Shown here: positions 1 to 9,457 of the stretch, piece by piece | Layout of the letters: each line of letters opens with the position of its first letter | Numbering within the stretch: the stretch's first letter is position 1 | NCBI RefSeq assembly: GCF_030063305.1 | Contig: NZ_JASISV010000001.1 | Location: 1,116,001-1,180,000 of the forward strand | Origin: Salinibacterium sp. G-O1 | GTDB lineage: Bacteria > Actinomycetota > Actinomycetes > Actinomycetales > Microbacteriaceae | Direction: 5' to 3' | DNA: 64,000 bases | Program-made: the position numbers and the translations under genes | The notes under the pieces: model-generated | Seen by the model: only the letters and a program-made list of their open reading frames with translations | Told to the model about the DNA's origin: nothing | Database searches by the model: none

Positions 1-1
1 C

Positions 2-631
2 GCGTACACGAGCGTCGACGAACCGCTGCCGATCGCTGAGATCGCGACCCGGTTCGCCGAGATCGTTTCAGAGGGCGCCGCCGCACTCGGCATCCCCATC
101 CCGGTGGTGGCGATCGAGCCAGGTCGCTCGATCGTCGGTCCCTCCACGACGACGCTGTACACGGTGGGCACGATCAAGGATGTGGTCGTGGACGGCACTG
201 ATGTGCGCAAGTACGTCAGCGTCGACGGGGGCATGAGCGACAACATCCGCCCCTCTCTTTATCGCGCCGACTACTCGGTGCGCATAGCCAACCGATCGTC
301 TTCAGCCGCACCACAGCTCGTTCGAATCGCAGGCAAGCACTGTGAGTCCGGCGACATCGTCGTGCATGCTGACTACCTGCCGGGCGACGTCGAGCCGGGT
401 GATCTGGTGGGCGTGCCCGCAACTGGCGCCTACGGTTGGGCGATGGCCAGCAACTACAACTACCTGTGCCGCCCTCCGGTGGTGGCCGTTGTCGATGGAG
501 TTGCGCGGGTCATTGTGCGCCGCGAAACCGAAGAAGATCTGCTCAGCAGGGACGCAGGCGTCAGAGTCAGCACCGCCGTTCCAGCCAGCACAGCCGTTCC
601 AGCGAACACAGTTAAGGGAGCACAATCGTGA
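2..631 (+). CDS. lysA: diaminopimelate decarboxylase, C-terminal part (5' end outside window)
   Basis: Converts meso-diaminopimelate to L-lysine with pyridoxal phosphate. The reading frame is open from base 2, so 209 C-terminal residues are present. Visible family motifs are EPGRSIVGPS, VDGGMSDNIRP, the active-site segment HCESGDIV (the Cys-Glu-Ser that completes the partner subunit's active site) and SNYNYLCRPP near the C-terminus. The TGA stop overlaps the GTG start of hom (GTGA), so translation is probably coupled. The last 30 or so residues are an Ala/Thr/Val-rich tail after the conserved core. Confidence 0.95.
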   Translation, partial: AYTSVDEPLPIAEIATRFAEIVSEGAAALGIPIPVVAIEPGRSIVGPSTTTLYTVGTIKDVVVDGTDVRKYVSVDGGMSDNIRPSLYRADYSVRIANRSSSAAPQLVRIAGKHCESGDIVVHADYLPGDVEPGDLVGVPATGAYGWAMASNYNYLCRPPVVAVVDGVARVIVRRETEEDLLSRDAGVRVSTAVPASTAVPANTVKGAQS

Positions 632-1947
632 CCGAAGAACGCACGCTGCGAGTCGCAATCCTTGGTGGTGGAAGCGTGGGGTCGCAGGTTGCTAGCCTGC
701 TGATCTCGCACGGGGACGAGCTCGCGGTCCGGGCAGGAGCGACGCTCGAGGTGGTCGGCGTCGCCGTCCGTAACCTCGATGCTCCGCGCGACGGAGATAT
801 TCCGTCGCAGCTTCTCACCACGGATGCCGCAGGCCTCGTGCTTCGTGCAGACATCGTTGTCGAGCTCATCGGCGGCCTCGAGCCGGCGCGCACACTCATC
901 CTGGCCGCGCTGAACGCTGGCGCAGACGTGGTCACCGCCAACAAGGCCTTGCTCGCGACGCACGGTCCCGAGCTTTTCGCGGCTGCGGAAAAGGTGGGCG
1001 CGCAGCTCAACTATGAGGCTGCCGTTGGTGGAGCGATCCCGATCATCCGTCCGCTGCGTGACAGCCTCGCCGGCGATCGCGTGAGCCGCATCCTGGGAAT
1101 CGTCAACGGAACGACCAACTACATCCTCGACCGCATGGACGTGGAGGGCGACTCGCTCGAGGGTGCCCTCGCCGAGGCGACCCGTCTCGGCTACGCCGAA
1201 GCAGACCCGACCGCAGACATCGAAGGGTTTGACGCCGCGCAGAAGGCGGCGATCCTCGCGAGCCTGGCGTTCCACACCACCGTGCCACTCGATGCCGTGC
1301 ATCGCGAAGGCATGAGCACGGTCACGCTCGACCAGGTCGTGTCGGCTCGCAAGGCCGGCTACGTCGTGAAGTTGCTCGCCATCTGCGAGCGGATCACGGA
1401 TGCCACCACCGGCGTCGAGGGCGTCACCGCGCGGGTTCATCCCGCCCTGGTGCCTATAGATCACCCGCTCGCGGCGGTGCACGGCGGCAACAATGCCGTG
1501 TTCGTTGAGGCAGAAGCCGCTGGCAGCCTGATGTTTTACGGCGCAGGCGCCGGCGGCATCCAAACCGCGTCCGCCGTGCTCGGCGATGTCGTCTCAGCAG
1601 CCCGCCGCAACCTGGCCGGCGGCCCTGGCGTCGCAGAGTCAACGCAGGCCAACCTGCCGGTATTGCCCATGTCGAGTGTGATCACGAAGTACCAGATCAC
1701 GCTGACCGTGGTCGACGAACCAGGCGTGCTCGCGACGATCGCCACCCAGTTCAGCGACCAGGGGGTCTCGGTCGAGGCAGTTTCGCAATCAGTTCGTGAC
1801 GGCGGGGATGAAGCTCGCCCCACCGCTACCCTTGTCATAGTCACGCACCGCGCCGCAGAGTCCTCTCTCGCCGCGACAGTGACAGCGCTCGCCGCGAGTC
1901 CCGTGGTGTCGAGTGTCGTTTCCGTTTTACGAGTTGAAGGACAGTAA
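628..1947 (+). CDS. hom: homoserine dehydrogenase
   Basis: Reduces aspartate semialdehyde to homoserine, the branch point to threonine and methionine. The 439-residue protein starts at GTG 628. A Rossmann nucleotide-binding loop GGGSVG is at residues 13-18, followed by NKALLATHGPELF and the catalytic-domain segment GIVNGTTNYILDRM. A C-terminal ACT domain begins at about residue 350 (TKYQITLTVVDEPGVLATIA) and would give feedback control by threonine. The length fits the long, ACT-containing form of the family. It lies between lysA and thrC in a tight same-strand operon. Confidence 0.97.
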   Translation: MTEERTLRVAILGGGSVGSQVASLLISHGDELAVRAGATLEVVGVAVRNLDAPRDGDIPSQLLTTDAAGLVLRADIVVELIGGLEPARTLILAALNAGADVVTANKALLATHGPELFAAAEKVGAQLNYEAAVGGAIPIIRPLRDSLAGDRVSRILGIVNGTTNYILDRMDVEGDSLEGALAEATRLGYAEADPTADIEGFDAAQKAAILASLAFHTTVPLDAVHREGMSTVTLDQVVSARKAGYVVKLLAICERITDATTGVEGVTARVHPALVPIDHPLAAVHGGNNAVFVEAEAAGSLMFYGAGAGGIQTASAVLGDVVSAARRNLAGGPGVAESTQANLPVLPMSSVITKYQITLTVVDEPGVLATIATQFSDQGVSVEAVSQSVRDGGDEARPTATLVIVTHRAAESSLAATVTALAASPVVSSVVSVLRVEGQ

Positions 1948-1950
1948 CCA

Positions 1951-3033
1951 GTGGCACACCAGTGGCGCGGAGTTCTCCGCGAATACGCCGACCGCCTCGA
2001 CATCTCGGACGCGACTCCGATTGTCACACTGGGTGAGGGTGGCACCCCGCTCATCCCGGCAGACGCCCTGTCGCACCGAACCGGCTCGAAGATCTGGGTC
2101 AAATACGAGGGAATGAACCCCACGGGTTCGTTTAAAGATCGCGGAATGACCATGGCGGTTTCGAAAGCTGCCGAGCACGGTGCGAAGGCCGTCATTTGTG
2201 CCTCCACCGGAAACACCTCCGCCAGTGCCGCCGCCTATGCGACCCACGCCGGACTCACCGCGGCTGTGCTCGTGCCAGAGGGAAAGATCGCCCTGGGCAA
2301 GCTCGCCCAGGCCATCGCTCATGGTGCCGAGCTCATCCAGGTCAAGGGCAACTTTGACGACTGTCTCGACATGGCGCGGGAGCTTGCCAGCAACTACCCG
2401 GTGCACCTCGTGAACTCGGTCAACCCCGACCGCATCGAGGGCCAGAAGACCGCGGCGTTCGAGGTCATCGAGGTGCTGGGGGATGCGCCGGACTTCCACA
2501 TCGTGCCGGTCGGTAACGCGGGAAACTACACCGCTTACCACCGCGGCTACACCGAAGACCTTGCACAGAATGCGAGCACGAAGTTGCCGCGCATGTTCGG
2601 TTTCCAGGCAGCCGGCAGCGCGCCGCTCGTGCTCGGTCACGTCGTGAAGAACCCGGAGACCATCGCCAGCGCGATTCGCATCGGCAACCCGGCATCCTGG
2701 GAGCTCGCCATCGCGGCTCACGAGAACAGTGACGGATACTTCGGGTCGATCACCGACGAGAAGATCCTCGAGGCATACCGCATCCTGTCGGCAGAGGTCG
2801 GGATCTTCGTCGAACCTGCCTCCGCCATCAGCGTGGCCGGCCTTCTCGAGCGAGCAGAGGCCGGCGTGATTCCCAAGGGCTCGACTGTCGTGCTCACCGT
2901 CACCGGTCACGGCCTGAAAGACCCGCAGTGGGCATTGCGCACTGCAGACGGCGACGAGATCACCCCCACGGTTGTCTCGGTCGATGTCGATGAAATCGCG
3001 GGCGTGCTGGGACTGGCCAAGGAAGGCGCTTGA
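1951..3033 (+). CDS. thrC: threonine synthase
   Basis: Converts O-phosphohomoserine to threonine using pyridoxal phosphate. The 360-residue protein starts at GTG 1951, three bases after the hom stop. The PLP lysine is K62 in [27 protein letters not shown] and the glycine loop [11 protein letters not shown] are also typical. The length is that of the short actinobacterial form. Its TGA stop overlaps the TTG start proposed for thrB. Confidence 0.97.
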   Translation: MAHQWRGVLREYADRLDISDATPIVTLGEGGTPLIPADALSHRTGSKIWVKYEGMNPTGSFKDRGMTMAVSKAAEHGAKAVICASTGNTSASAAAYATHAGLTAAVLVPEGKIALGKLAQAIAHGAELIQVKGNFDDCLDMARELASNYPVHLVNSVNPDRIEGQKTAAFEVIEVLGDAPDFHIVPVGNAGNYTAYHRGYTEDLAQNASTKLPRMFGFQAAGSAPLVLGHVVKNPETIASAIRIGNPASWELAIAAHENSDGYFGSITDEKILEAYRILSAEVGIFVEPASAISVAGLLERAEAGVIPKGSTVVLTVTGHGLKDPQWALRTADGDEITPTVVSVDVDEIAGVLGLAKEGA

Positions 3034-3983
3034 CCCTCGGGGCACCAGTCGCCGGGCGATCCGTGATCGTGCGTGTGCCCGCGACATCCGCCAACCTGGG
3101 TCCAGGCTTCGACACGCTCGGGCTCGCGCTCGCCGTCTATGACGAGCTCATCGTCACGGCAACGGCGGCGCCCGGCGTTCTCGTCGACGTCACCGGTGTG
3201 GGCAAGGGTGAGGTGCCGACCGACGAGTCGAATCTCGTCGCCAGGTCGATCGCCTACACGTTCGAACGTGTGGGGCAACCCGTTCCCGGGCTGCATCTCG
3301 TGGCAAATAACGTGATCCCCCACGGTGGAGGTCTCGGATCGTCGGCAGCAGCGATCGTGTCTGGTGTCATGGCGGCCGCCGGGTTGCTCGAGGGCATCGT
3401 CGACATCGATGTCGAGCGCATGCTCATTATCGCGACCGAGCTCGAAGGCCATCCAGACAATGTGGCGCCCGCGCTTTTTGGTGGGCTCACCATCGCGTGG
3501 ACGGAAGAGTCGGGTCCAAGGGCGAAGAGTCTGGATGTGCACCAGGGCGTGTTCCCGCTCGTTTTCGTGCCGGACCATTCCGTCTCCACCGCTCTCGCCC
3601 GCAGCCTTCAGCCGGCAACGGTTCCCTTCGACGACGCCGTCTTCAATGTGTCGAGGGTTGCCCTGCTGATCGCTGCGCTCACCCAGAGCCCCGAGCTTCT
3701 TCTCGAAGCCACCGAGGATCGCCTGCATCAGGAGTACCGTGCGAGCGCGATGCCGGAGACCAACGCCGTCGTGCACCTGCTGCGGGAGCACGGCTTCGCG
3801 GCAGTCGTGTCGGGGGCAGGTCCGTCTATTCTCGTCCTCGCCAGTGACTCAGCCCAGCGCGAGGCTGCGGCCGCGCTCGTCGCCGCGCACTCTGAACACC
3901 CCTGGCGCGCCGTGATGACGGCCGTCGATTTCAAAGGTGCTACAGTGAATTCGCACCAGGTAGAAGCGAAGCCCCAGCCGTAG
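3030..3983 (+). CDS. thrB: homoserine kinase
   Basis: Phosphorylates homoserine, the step before ThrC. It is a GHMP-family kinase of 317 residues with N-terminal [16 protein letters not shown], the ATP loop [13 protein letters not shown] and a C-terminal [13 protein letters not shown] take the TTG at 3030 as start because it forms a TTGA overlap with the thrC stop and gives the usual short N-terminal lead; a GTG at 3063 would leave almost nothing before the first strand. It ends the threonine operon. Confidence 0.94.
   Translation: MTLGAPVAGRSVIVRVPATSANLGPGFDTLGLALAVYDELIVTATAAPGVLVDVTGVGKGEVPTDESNLVARSIAYTFERVGQPVPGLHLVANNVIPHGGGLGSSAAAIVSGVMAAAGLLEGIVDIDVERMLIIATELEGHPDNVAPALFGGLTIAWTEESGPRAKSLDVHQGVFPLVFVPDHSVSTALARSLQPATVPFDDAVFNVSRVALLIAALTQSPELLLEATEDRLHQEYRASAMPETNAVVHLLREHGFAAVVSGAGPSILVLASDSAQREAAAALVAAHSEHPWRAVMTAVDFKGATVNSHQVEAKPQP
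3938..3946 (+). promoter_or_regulatory. candidate extended -10 promoter for rho
   Basis: TGCTACAGT matches an extended -10 (TGnTAnnnT) inside the 3' end of thrB. It would give a leader of roughly 155 bases before the rho GTG start. No good -35 is visible. This is a pattern match only. Confidence 0.3.
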
Positions 3984-4026
3984 CTTCCCGGTTGCACCAT
4001 CACCCTCACCCCGTGGCATCCGATTC

Positions 4027-4042
4027 CTGCGCACCCGCGCAG
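4027..4042 (+). other. hairpin in the rho leader
   Basis: A perfect 6-bp stem (CTGCGC / GCGCAG) with an ACCC loop lies in the 125-base gap between thrB and rho. It has no T-run after it. It could terminate the thr transcript or take part in leader-based autoregulation of rho, which is known for rho genes of other bacteria. The rest of the gap holds the AAAGGAAG ribosome binding site at about 4093-4100. Confidence 0.4.
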
Positions 4043-4108
4043 ACAGCCCGGGATGATCAGCTCTCCTGCGATTAGCAACTTTTCGGCAGGGGAAAGGAAG
4101 ATCCACCA

Positions 4109-6205
4109 GTGACTAACGTCAACTCAAGCTCAGACCTGAGCGCTCTCAAGCTTCCCGAGCTGCAGGCACTCGCCAGCTCCCTCGGCATCAGTGGCGCATC
4201 CAAACTTCGTAAGGGAGACCTCGTGGCCGCGATCAATGACAACCAGAACGCCGGATCCTCAGCAGACTCGGCAGCGGCGTCAGCGCCCACCGAGGCAGCC
4301 CCTGTTGAGGCAGCACCCGTCGAGGCAGCACCTGTTGAGGCAGCACCTGTCGACGACGCGCCTCAGGCGGCACCAGCCGCTCGCAAGCGCACCTCTCGCC
4401 GGGTCACCAGCGCAGACACCGAGGCGATCGCAGCGGCACCGAGCCTTGCTGGCGCGCCAGTTGTGGATGACGCGGCGGTAGCCACGGCGGCAGCCACGGC
4501 CGAAGCCACCACCGTTTCGGCCGCTCCCGACGAAACCGCTCCGCCAGCACGCAAGGCGTCACGTCGCGCCAGCTCACACGTGGCCAAGGCCGAGTCCGGA
4601 CTTGAAGACCCCACTCCGGCTGACGTCGCGGTCGAGGCTTCCGACTCGTCCGAGGACGACTCAAACGGTTCGTCAGACAACAGCGGTGAGCAGGAGGGCG
4701 GTTCCACCCGTTCGTCGCGCAACCGCAACCGCAACCGTAAGCAGGCCGCAGACAGCAATGGCCAGCAGAACGACGGCCAGCAGGGCAACGCACAGCAGGG
4801 CGGTCGTCAGCAGAACAACCGCCAGCAGGCTGGAAACCAGCAGCGCGACAACCAGCGCGATAACCAGAACCGTGACAACCAGCGCGACAACCAGCAGCGC
4901 GACAACCAGAACCGTGACAACCAGAACCGTGACAACCAGCGCGTTCAGGATGGCGACCTCGAGGGCGGCAGCGGCCGCAGCCGTTACCGCGACCGCAAGC
5001 GTGGCCGTGGACCGGTCGGCGACGACTTCGAGCCCGAGATCACCGAAGATGACGTGCTCATCCCGGTGGCTGGCATCCTCGACGTTCTCGACAACTACGC
5101 CTTCGTGCGCACCTCCGGCTACCTGCCCGGAAACAACGACGTCTACGTGTCACTCGGCCAGGTCAAGAAGTACAACCTGCGCAAGGGCGACGCCGTCGTC
5201 GGTGCGATCCGCCAGCCGCGTGACGGCGACCAGGGCCAGGGTCGCCAGAAGTACAACGCCATCGTGCGCATCGACTCGATCAACGGTCTGCCCGTTGACG
5301 AAGCGGCAGAACGCGTCGAATTTGGAAAGCTCACCCCCCTCTATCCTCAGGAGCGCCTGCGCCTCGAGACGGAGCCGGGCAAGCTCTCCACCCGCATCAT
5401 CGACCTCGTGTCGCCGATCGGCAAGGGCCAGCGCGGACTGATCGTCTCGCCCCCCAAGGCCGGCAAGACGCTCGTGCTCCAGGCCATCGCCAACGCCATC
5501 TCCAAGAACAACCCAGAGGTTCACCTCATGGTTGTGCTCGTGGATGAGCGTCCGGAAGAGGTCACCGACATGCAGCGCACGGTCAAGGGTGAGGTCATCG
5601 CCTCGACCTTCGACCGCCCCGCCGAAGACCACACCACAGTTGCTGAGCTCGCTATCGAGCGCGCAAAGCGCCTCGTCGAACTCGGCCACGACGTCGTCGT
5701 GCTGCTCGACTCGATCACCCGCCTCGGCCGCGCATACAACCTGACCGCGCCGGCATCGGGTCGCATCCTCTCCGGCGGCGTCGACTCGTCCGCGCTCTAC
5801 CCGCCGAAGCGTTTCTTCGGCGCGGCACGCAACATCGAGGAGGGTGGCTCGCTCACCATCATCGCCACCGCGCTGGTCGAAACCGGCTCCAAGATGGATG
5901 AGGTCATCTTCGAGGAGTTCAAGGGCACCGGCAACATGGAGCTTCGCCTGTCACGCCAGCTCGCCGACAAGCGCATCTTCCCTGCGGTGGATGTCAACGC
6001 ATCCGGAACCCGTCGCGAAGAGATGCTGCTGGGCGCCGACGAGGTCAAGGTGACGTGGAAGCTGCGTCGCGCACTCGCCGGTCTCGACCACCAGCAGGCA
6101 CTTGAGATCGTCCTGGGGCGTTTGAAAGAGACCCAGACGAACGTAGAGTTCCTCATGCAGGTGCAGAAGTCGATGCCCGGTGCCAACGGATCCAAAGAGG
6201 ACTAA
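4109..6205 (+). CDS. rho: transcription termination factor Rho with long low-complexity insertion
   Basis: RNA-dependent ATPase that terminates transcription. The protein has 698 residues against about 420 in E. coli; the extra length is an insertion between the Rho N-terminal helical domain (about residues 8-42) and the cold-shock-like RNA-binding domain (about 310-390). The insertion holds an Ala/Pro/Val/Glu repeat (residues about 62-81), an acidic Ser stretch and an Asn/Gln/Arg/Asp tract with RDNQ repeats (about 205-280). Walker A is PPKAGKT at about residue 447 and Walker [17 protein letters not shown] at about 530. Long N-terminal insertions are usual in actinobacterial Rho. GTG start after a good AAAGGAAG site. 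prfA follows after two bases. Confidence 0.97.
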   Translation: MTNVNSSSDLSALKLPELQALASSLGISGASKLRKGDLVAAINDNQNAGSSADSAAASAPTEAAPVEAAPVEAAPVEAAPVDDAPQAAPAARKRTSRRVTSADTEAIAAAPSLAGAPVVDDAAVATAAATAEATTVSAAPDETAPPARKASRRASSHVAKAESGLEDPTPADVAVEASDSSEDDSNGSSDNSGEQEGGSTRSSRNRNRNRKQAADSNGQQNDGQQGNAQQGGRQQNNRQQAGNQQRDNQRDNQNRDNQRDNQQRDNQNRDNQNRDNQRVQDGDLEGGSGRSRYRDRKRGRGPVGDDFEPEITEDDVLIPVAGILDVLDNYAFVRTSGYLPGNNDVYVSLGQVKKYNLRKGDAVVGAIRQPRDGDQGQGRQKYNAIVRIDSINGLPVDEAAERVEFGKLTPLYPQERLRLETEPGKLSTRIIDLVSPIGKGQRGLIVSPPKAGKTLVLQAIANAISKNNPEVHLMVVLVDERPEEVTDMQRTVKGEVIASTFDRPAEDHTTVAELAIERAKRLVELGHDVVVLLDSITRLGRAYNLTAPASGRILSGGVDSSALYPPKRFFGAARNIEEGGSLTIIATALVETGSKMDEVIFEEFKGTGNMELRLSRQLADKRIFPAVDVNASGTRREEMLLGADEVKVTWKLRRALAGLDHQQALEIVLGRLKETQTNVEFLMQVQKSMPGANGSKED
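4292..4351 (+). repeat. 4 x 15-bp in-frame tandem repeat in rho
   Basis: Four copies of a 15-bp unit (GAGGCAGCACCTGTT with third-position changes) encode EAAPV repeated four times in the Rho insertion. The copies differ mainly at synonymous sites. Confidence 0.85.
4844..4942 (+). repeat. RDNQ-coding tandem repeat in rho
   Basis: Tandem 12-bp units close to CGCGACAACCAG, some with one extra Asn or Gln codon, encode repeats of Arg-Asp-Asn-Gln at Rho residues about 246-278. This is the core of a longer Asn/Gln-rich, disordered-looking tract. Confidence 0.85.
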
Positions 6206-6207
6206 GA

Positions 6208-7287
6208 ATGTTCGAGTCAGTGCAGACGCTGCTGGCCGAACATGATGAGCTTCAGAATCAGCTAGCTGACCCTGAACTGCACTCAGATCCGGCCAGGAGC
6301 AAGAAGGTCAATCGACGATACGCGGAACTTGCGCGCATCATCGCGGCGTATCACGAGTGGCGTCAGCTCACGGATGACGTGGCTGCTGCCACCGAGATGG
6401 CGGCGGAAGACGAGTCATTCGCCGACGAACTGCCGGCGCTGACGGAGGCGCTCGACCTGGCCCAGGAGAAATTGCGTCGGCTGCTGATTCCTCGCGACCC
6501 CAACGATGCCCGTGACGTCATCATGGAAATCAAGATGGGGGAGGGTGGAGCAGAATCCGCTCTCTTCGCCGGCGATCTGCTTCGCATGTACCTGCACTAC
6601 GCAGAGTCGAAGAAGTGGAAGACCGAGATCATCGAGCAGACCTCGAGCGACCTCGGGGGCGTCAAGGATGTGCAGGTCGCCTTCAAAGGCAACTCCAGCG
6701 ACCCCGCCGAGGGCATCTGGGCTCACCTCAAGTACGAGGGTGGTGTGCACCGCGTCCAGCGCGTGCCAGCGACCGAATCGCAGGGGCGCATCCACACCTC
6801 GGCGGCCGGCGTGCTCGTCTTCCCCGAGGTGGATGAGCCCGAAGAGGTCGAGATCAGCCAGAACGATCTCAAGATCGACGTCTACCGCTCGAGTGGACCC
6901 GGCGGCCAGTCGGTCAACACCACCGACTCCGCTGTGCGCATCACCCATCTTCCGACCGGCATCGTCGTTGCCATGCAGAACGAGAAATCGCAGCTGCAGA
7001 ACCGCGAAGCCGGCATGCGAGTCCTGCGTGCGCGCATCCTCGCTCACAACCAGGAGATCGCGGACGCCGAAGCCAGCGTGTACCGCAAGAGCCAGATCCG
7101 CACCATGGACCGCTCGGAGCGCATCCGCACGTATAACTTCCCCGAGAACCGCATCGCCGATCACCGCACGGGATACAAGTCGTACAACCTCGACGCGGTG
7201 ATGAACGGAGCACTCGAGCCGGTCATCCAGTCGTGCATCATTGCGGATGAAGAGTCGCGACTCGACGCTCTTGGCGCCGACGACTGA
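6208..7287 (+). CDS. prfA: peptide chain release factor 1
   Basis: Releases nascent peptide at UAA and UAG. The 359-residue protein has the catalytic GGQ at residues 232-234 ([16 protein letters not shown]) and the RF1-type codon-recognition tripeptide PAT at 187-189, which separates it from RF2 (SPF). The ATG start lies two bases after the rho stop. PrmC, encoded just downstream, methylates the GGQ glutamine. Confidence 0.97.
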   Translation: MFESVQTLLAEHDELQNQLADPELHSDPARSKKVNRRYAELARIIAAYHEWRQLTDDVAAATEMAAEDESFADELPALTEALDLAQEKLRRLLIPRDPNDARDVIMEIKMGEGGAESALFAGDLLRMYLHYAESKKWKTEIIEQTSSDLGGVKDVQVAFKGNSSDPAEGIWAHLKYEGGVHRVQRVPATESQGRIHTSAAGVLVFPEVDEPEEVEISQNDLKIDVYRSSGPGGQSVNTTDSAVRITHLPTGIVVAMQNEKSQLQNREAGMRVLRARILAHNQEIADAEASVYRKSQIRTMDRSERIRTYNFPENRIADHRTGYKSYNLDAVMNGALEPVIQSCIIADEESRLDALGADD

Positions 7288-7318
7288 TCCACATCTGGGC
7301 GTCAGGCCCGACAACACC

Positions 7319-8176
7319 ATGATTACGATCACAGAACTGCTTGAGCGCGCAATCGGCACGCTCTCAAGCGCCGGAATCAGCAACCCGTCGGTCGACGCAG
7401 AGCTTCTCATCGGACACGTGCTGGGGCTCAGCCGCGGGGGAGTGCAGGCGAGAGCCGTCACGGGAACGACCGTGCCCGGCGACGCCTGCGCCGCGATCGA
7501 GCAGCTCGTGGAGCGCAGGGCCGCCCGCGAGCCGCTTCAGCACATCACCGGTCGAGCCGCGTTCCGTCAGCTCGATCTCGCCGTCGGCCCCGGAGTTTTC
7601 GTGCCGCGACCCGAGACGGAGTTCGTGGCGCAGTTCGCGATCGACGCGTTGCGCGCCACGGCATCACCCGAACCCGTCGGCGTCGATCTCGGCACGGGCA
7701 GCGGTGCGATCGCGCTGGCCATGGCGACCGAGGTCGGTCACGCTCGCGTGTACGGCGTCGAGGTCTCGCCTCGCGCCTTCGTCTGGACGCGGCAGAACTT
7801 CCGCGATGTGGGCGCACCGAATGCCACCGCCGTGTTCATCGACCTCGCGCATGCACTGCCCAGCCTCGATGGCAGGGTCGATGTGGTGATCTCCAATCCC
7901 CCGTACATCCCGCTCGGTGCGATTCCGCGTGATCCCGAGGTGCGGCTGTTCGACCCCGAGATCGCCCTCTACGGCGGGGAAGACGGGCTGGATGTCGTGC
8001 GCCAGGTCTCGGCGACGGCACTGCGACTGCTGCACCGGGGTGGCACGCTCATCCTCGAGCACGGCGAGTTGCAGGCCGCGCAGATAGCCGCGCTGCTCAG
8101 GGACGACGGATGGACCGCCGTCGCTCACCACCGCGACCTCCTCGGTCGCGATCGCGCCACGACTGCCCTGCGCTAG
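7319..8176 (+). CDS. prmC: release-factor glutamine N5-methyltransferase
   Basis: SAM-dependent enzyme that methylates the GGQ glutamine of release factors. The SAM loop is DLGTGSGAIALA and the substrate-glutamine motif NPPY is at residues 193-196. I place the start at ATG 7319 (285 residues): it begins the usual helical N-terminal domain (MITITELLERAIG), while a longer frame from 7241 would overlap prfA by 47 bases with unconserved sequence. Same operon as rho and prfA. Confidence 0.94.
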   Translation: MITITELLERAIGTLSSAGISNPSVDAELLIGHVLGLSRGGVQARAVTGTTVPGDACAAIEQLVERRAAREPLQHITGRAAFRQLDLAVGPGVFVPRPETEFVAQFAIDALRATASPEPVGVDLGTGSGAIALAMATEVGHARVYGVEVSPRAFVWTRQNFRDVGAPNATAVFIDLAHALPSLDGRVDVVISNPPYIPLGAIPRDPEVRLFDPEIALYGGEDGLDVVRQVSATALRLLHRGGTLILEHGELQAAQIAALLRDDGWTAVAHHRDLLGRDRATTALR

Positions 8177-8189
8177 CCGGCGCTCGCCC

Positions 8190-8235
8190 GCGCGCCGCTG
8201 CCCGCGCTGCGCGCCGCTGCCCCGCGCGCCGCTGC
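8190..8235. repeat. three short direct repeats GCGCGCCGCTGC
   Basis: GCGCGCCGCTGC occurs at 8190, 8209 and 8224 (spacing 19 and 15 bases) between prmC and the palindrome that starts at 8235. No gene is visible in the 234-base gap 8177-8410; it holds these repeats, the palindrome and otherwise unassigned sequence. Confidence 0.7.
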
Positions 8236-8289
8236 GAACCGCGGCAAATGTCGAGTGTGCGCGCCAGAGTCGACCATTTGGCGCGGTTC
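8235..8289. repeat. palindromic repeat element, upstream copy
   Basis: Left arm GAACCGCGGCAAATGTCGA (8236-8254) and right arm TCGACCATTTGGCGCGGTTC (8270-8289) are near-perfect reverse complements around a 15-base loop. The left arm plus base 8235 is an exact 17-base inverted match to the outer arm of the downstream copy at 9395-9411. The element resembles REP-type palindromes. Confidence 0.8.
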
Positions 8290-8410
8290 GCGAGCGTCCT
8301 GCTGCCGCGCCCGTGGCTCATCCTCCCCTCCACAGGCACCGTTGCCAGGCGGATGCCACCAACACGCGACCGTGCGGCGGTCCATCCTGCCAAGGCTGAC
8401 AGGGTGAAAT

Positions 8411-9389
8411 GTGACCCGCCGCCCCACGATCCCCGACGAGTTTCGGGGAGTACCATTCACGCGATCACAGAGCATCGCAGCTGCGCTATCGCCGGGTCGA
8501 CTGCGCTCGCGCGATATCGAGCATCCGTTCCACGACGTTCATCGGGAGGTGGGGAGCCCAAAGACGCTCGCCTGGAACTGCCGCGCATACCTGCTGCGAA
8601 TGGTGCACGGCGGGGCATTCAGCCATGCCACTGCAGCCGCGCTCTACGGTCTTCCCCTTCCGGCGTATGCAGCCACTTCCGTCGTGCACGTGACAAGACC
8701 GGTGGGTGGTCGCGCGCCAGAGGGTCGGGGTGTGGCAGGTCACGAACTTTCCTCCGTTGTGGATGACTCGGCCCTTCGTGCACCGCGACCATCAGAATCA
8801 CGACCTCTTCGAGCTCCCTGTTCTCGCTCCCGCCGTCGTGTGGGCGCAGTTGGCACAATCGCTGGATGAGGACGATCTCGTGGCGATGGCCGACGCCCTT
8901 GTCGCCGGTGCCGACCCTGTATGCACGATGCAGGAATTGAGGGTGCAAACCCTCGCATGGCGGGGCCGTCGAGGTGCTCGGGCGATGTTGAGGGCGATAG
9001 ATAATGTGCGAGTCGGATCGCTTTCCCGACCCGAGTCGCTACAGCGCCTGCAACTGGTGAGGGCGGGGATTCCGGAACCGAGGCTCAACGTGACTGTCGC
9101 CGATCTGCATGGCGTTGACATCGCGATGGCAGACGAGGTGTGGCCTGAGTTCCGGACACTCGTGGAGTACGAAGGGGATGGGCACAGAGCATCCCGCGGA
9201 AAATTTCGAAGCGACATCACCCGCGTCGAGCGGTACGCCGACGGCGAATGGTTCGCGCTTCGGTCTCACGCGGATGACGTGTTCGGCGACCCCAATCCTT
9301 TTATCGGACGGCTCTGGCGCAGGCTGGTGGCGCGCGGATGGCGTCCAGGGCTGCGCGAACCGCGGCATATTGCTCCCGCGCGAAGGTAG
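8411..9389 (+). pseudogene. frameshifted DUF559-type endonuclease-like gene
   Basis: Two overlapping frames look like halves of one protein. The first (from GTG 8411) has the N-terminal part with RTRSQSIAAAL-like helix and the segment AFSHATAAALYGLPLP, as in proteins annotated with an AbiEi-like N-terminal domain. Its sense ends near RGVAGHELSSVVDD. The second frame continues with DLFELPVLAPAVVWAQLA and ends in a Vsr/DUF559-like nuclease domain (VEYEGDGHRASRGKFRSDI, then RVERYADGEWFALR). The switch lies at about 8760-8810 and needs one extra base (or two missing). As written the gene is broken, unless this is a sequencing error or programmed shift. The stop codon lies inside the downstream palindrome. 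Confidence 0.75.
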
Positions 9390-9411
9390 ACCCCACATTT
9401 GCCGCGGTTCG
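9357..9411. repeat. palindromic repeat element, downstream copy
   Basis: Left arm GAACCGCGGCATAT (9357-9370) pairs with right arm ACATTTGCCGCGGTTC (9395-9410). The left arm encodes the last residues of the broken nuclease gene and the stop codon is in the loop. It may also act as a terminator for that gene. Confidence 0.75.
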
Positions 9412-9457
9412 ACGCGGGAGGGGCGGCTTGTGGCAACCGAGGGCTAGCGCCGACGGG

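Noticed and set aside
460-3791. Long minus-strand open frames opposite the threonine genes
   Set aside because: High GC suppresses stop codons on the antisense strand; sequences are Arg/Ala/Gly-rich without domain pattern.
4844-4942. Possible CRISPR-like array in rho
   Set aside because: The repeats are in-frame codon repeats (RDNQ) without spacers of constant length and lie inside a coding region.
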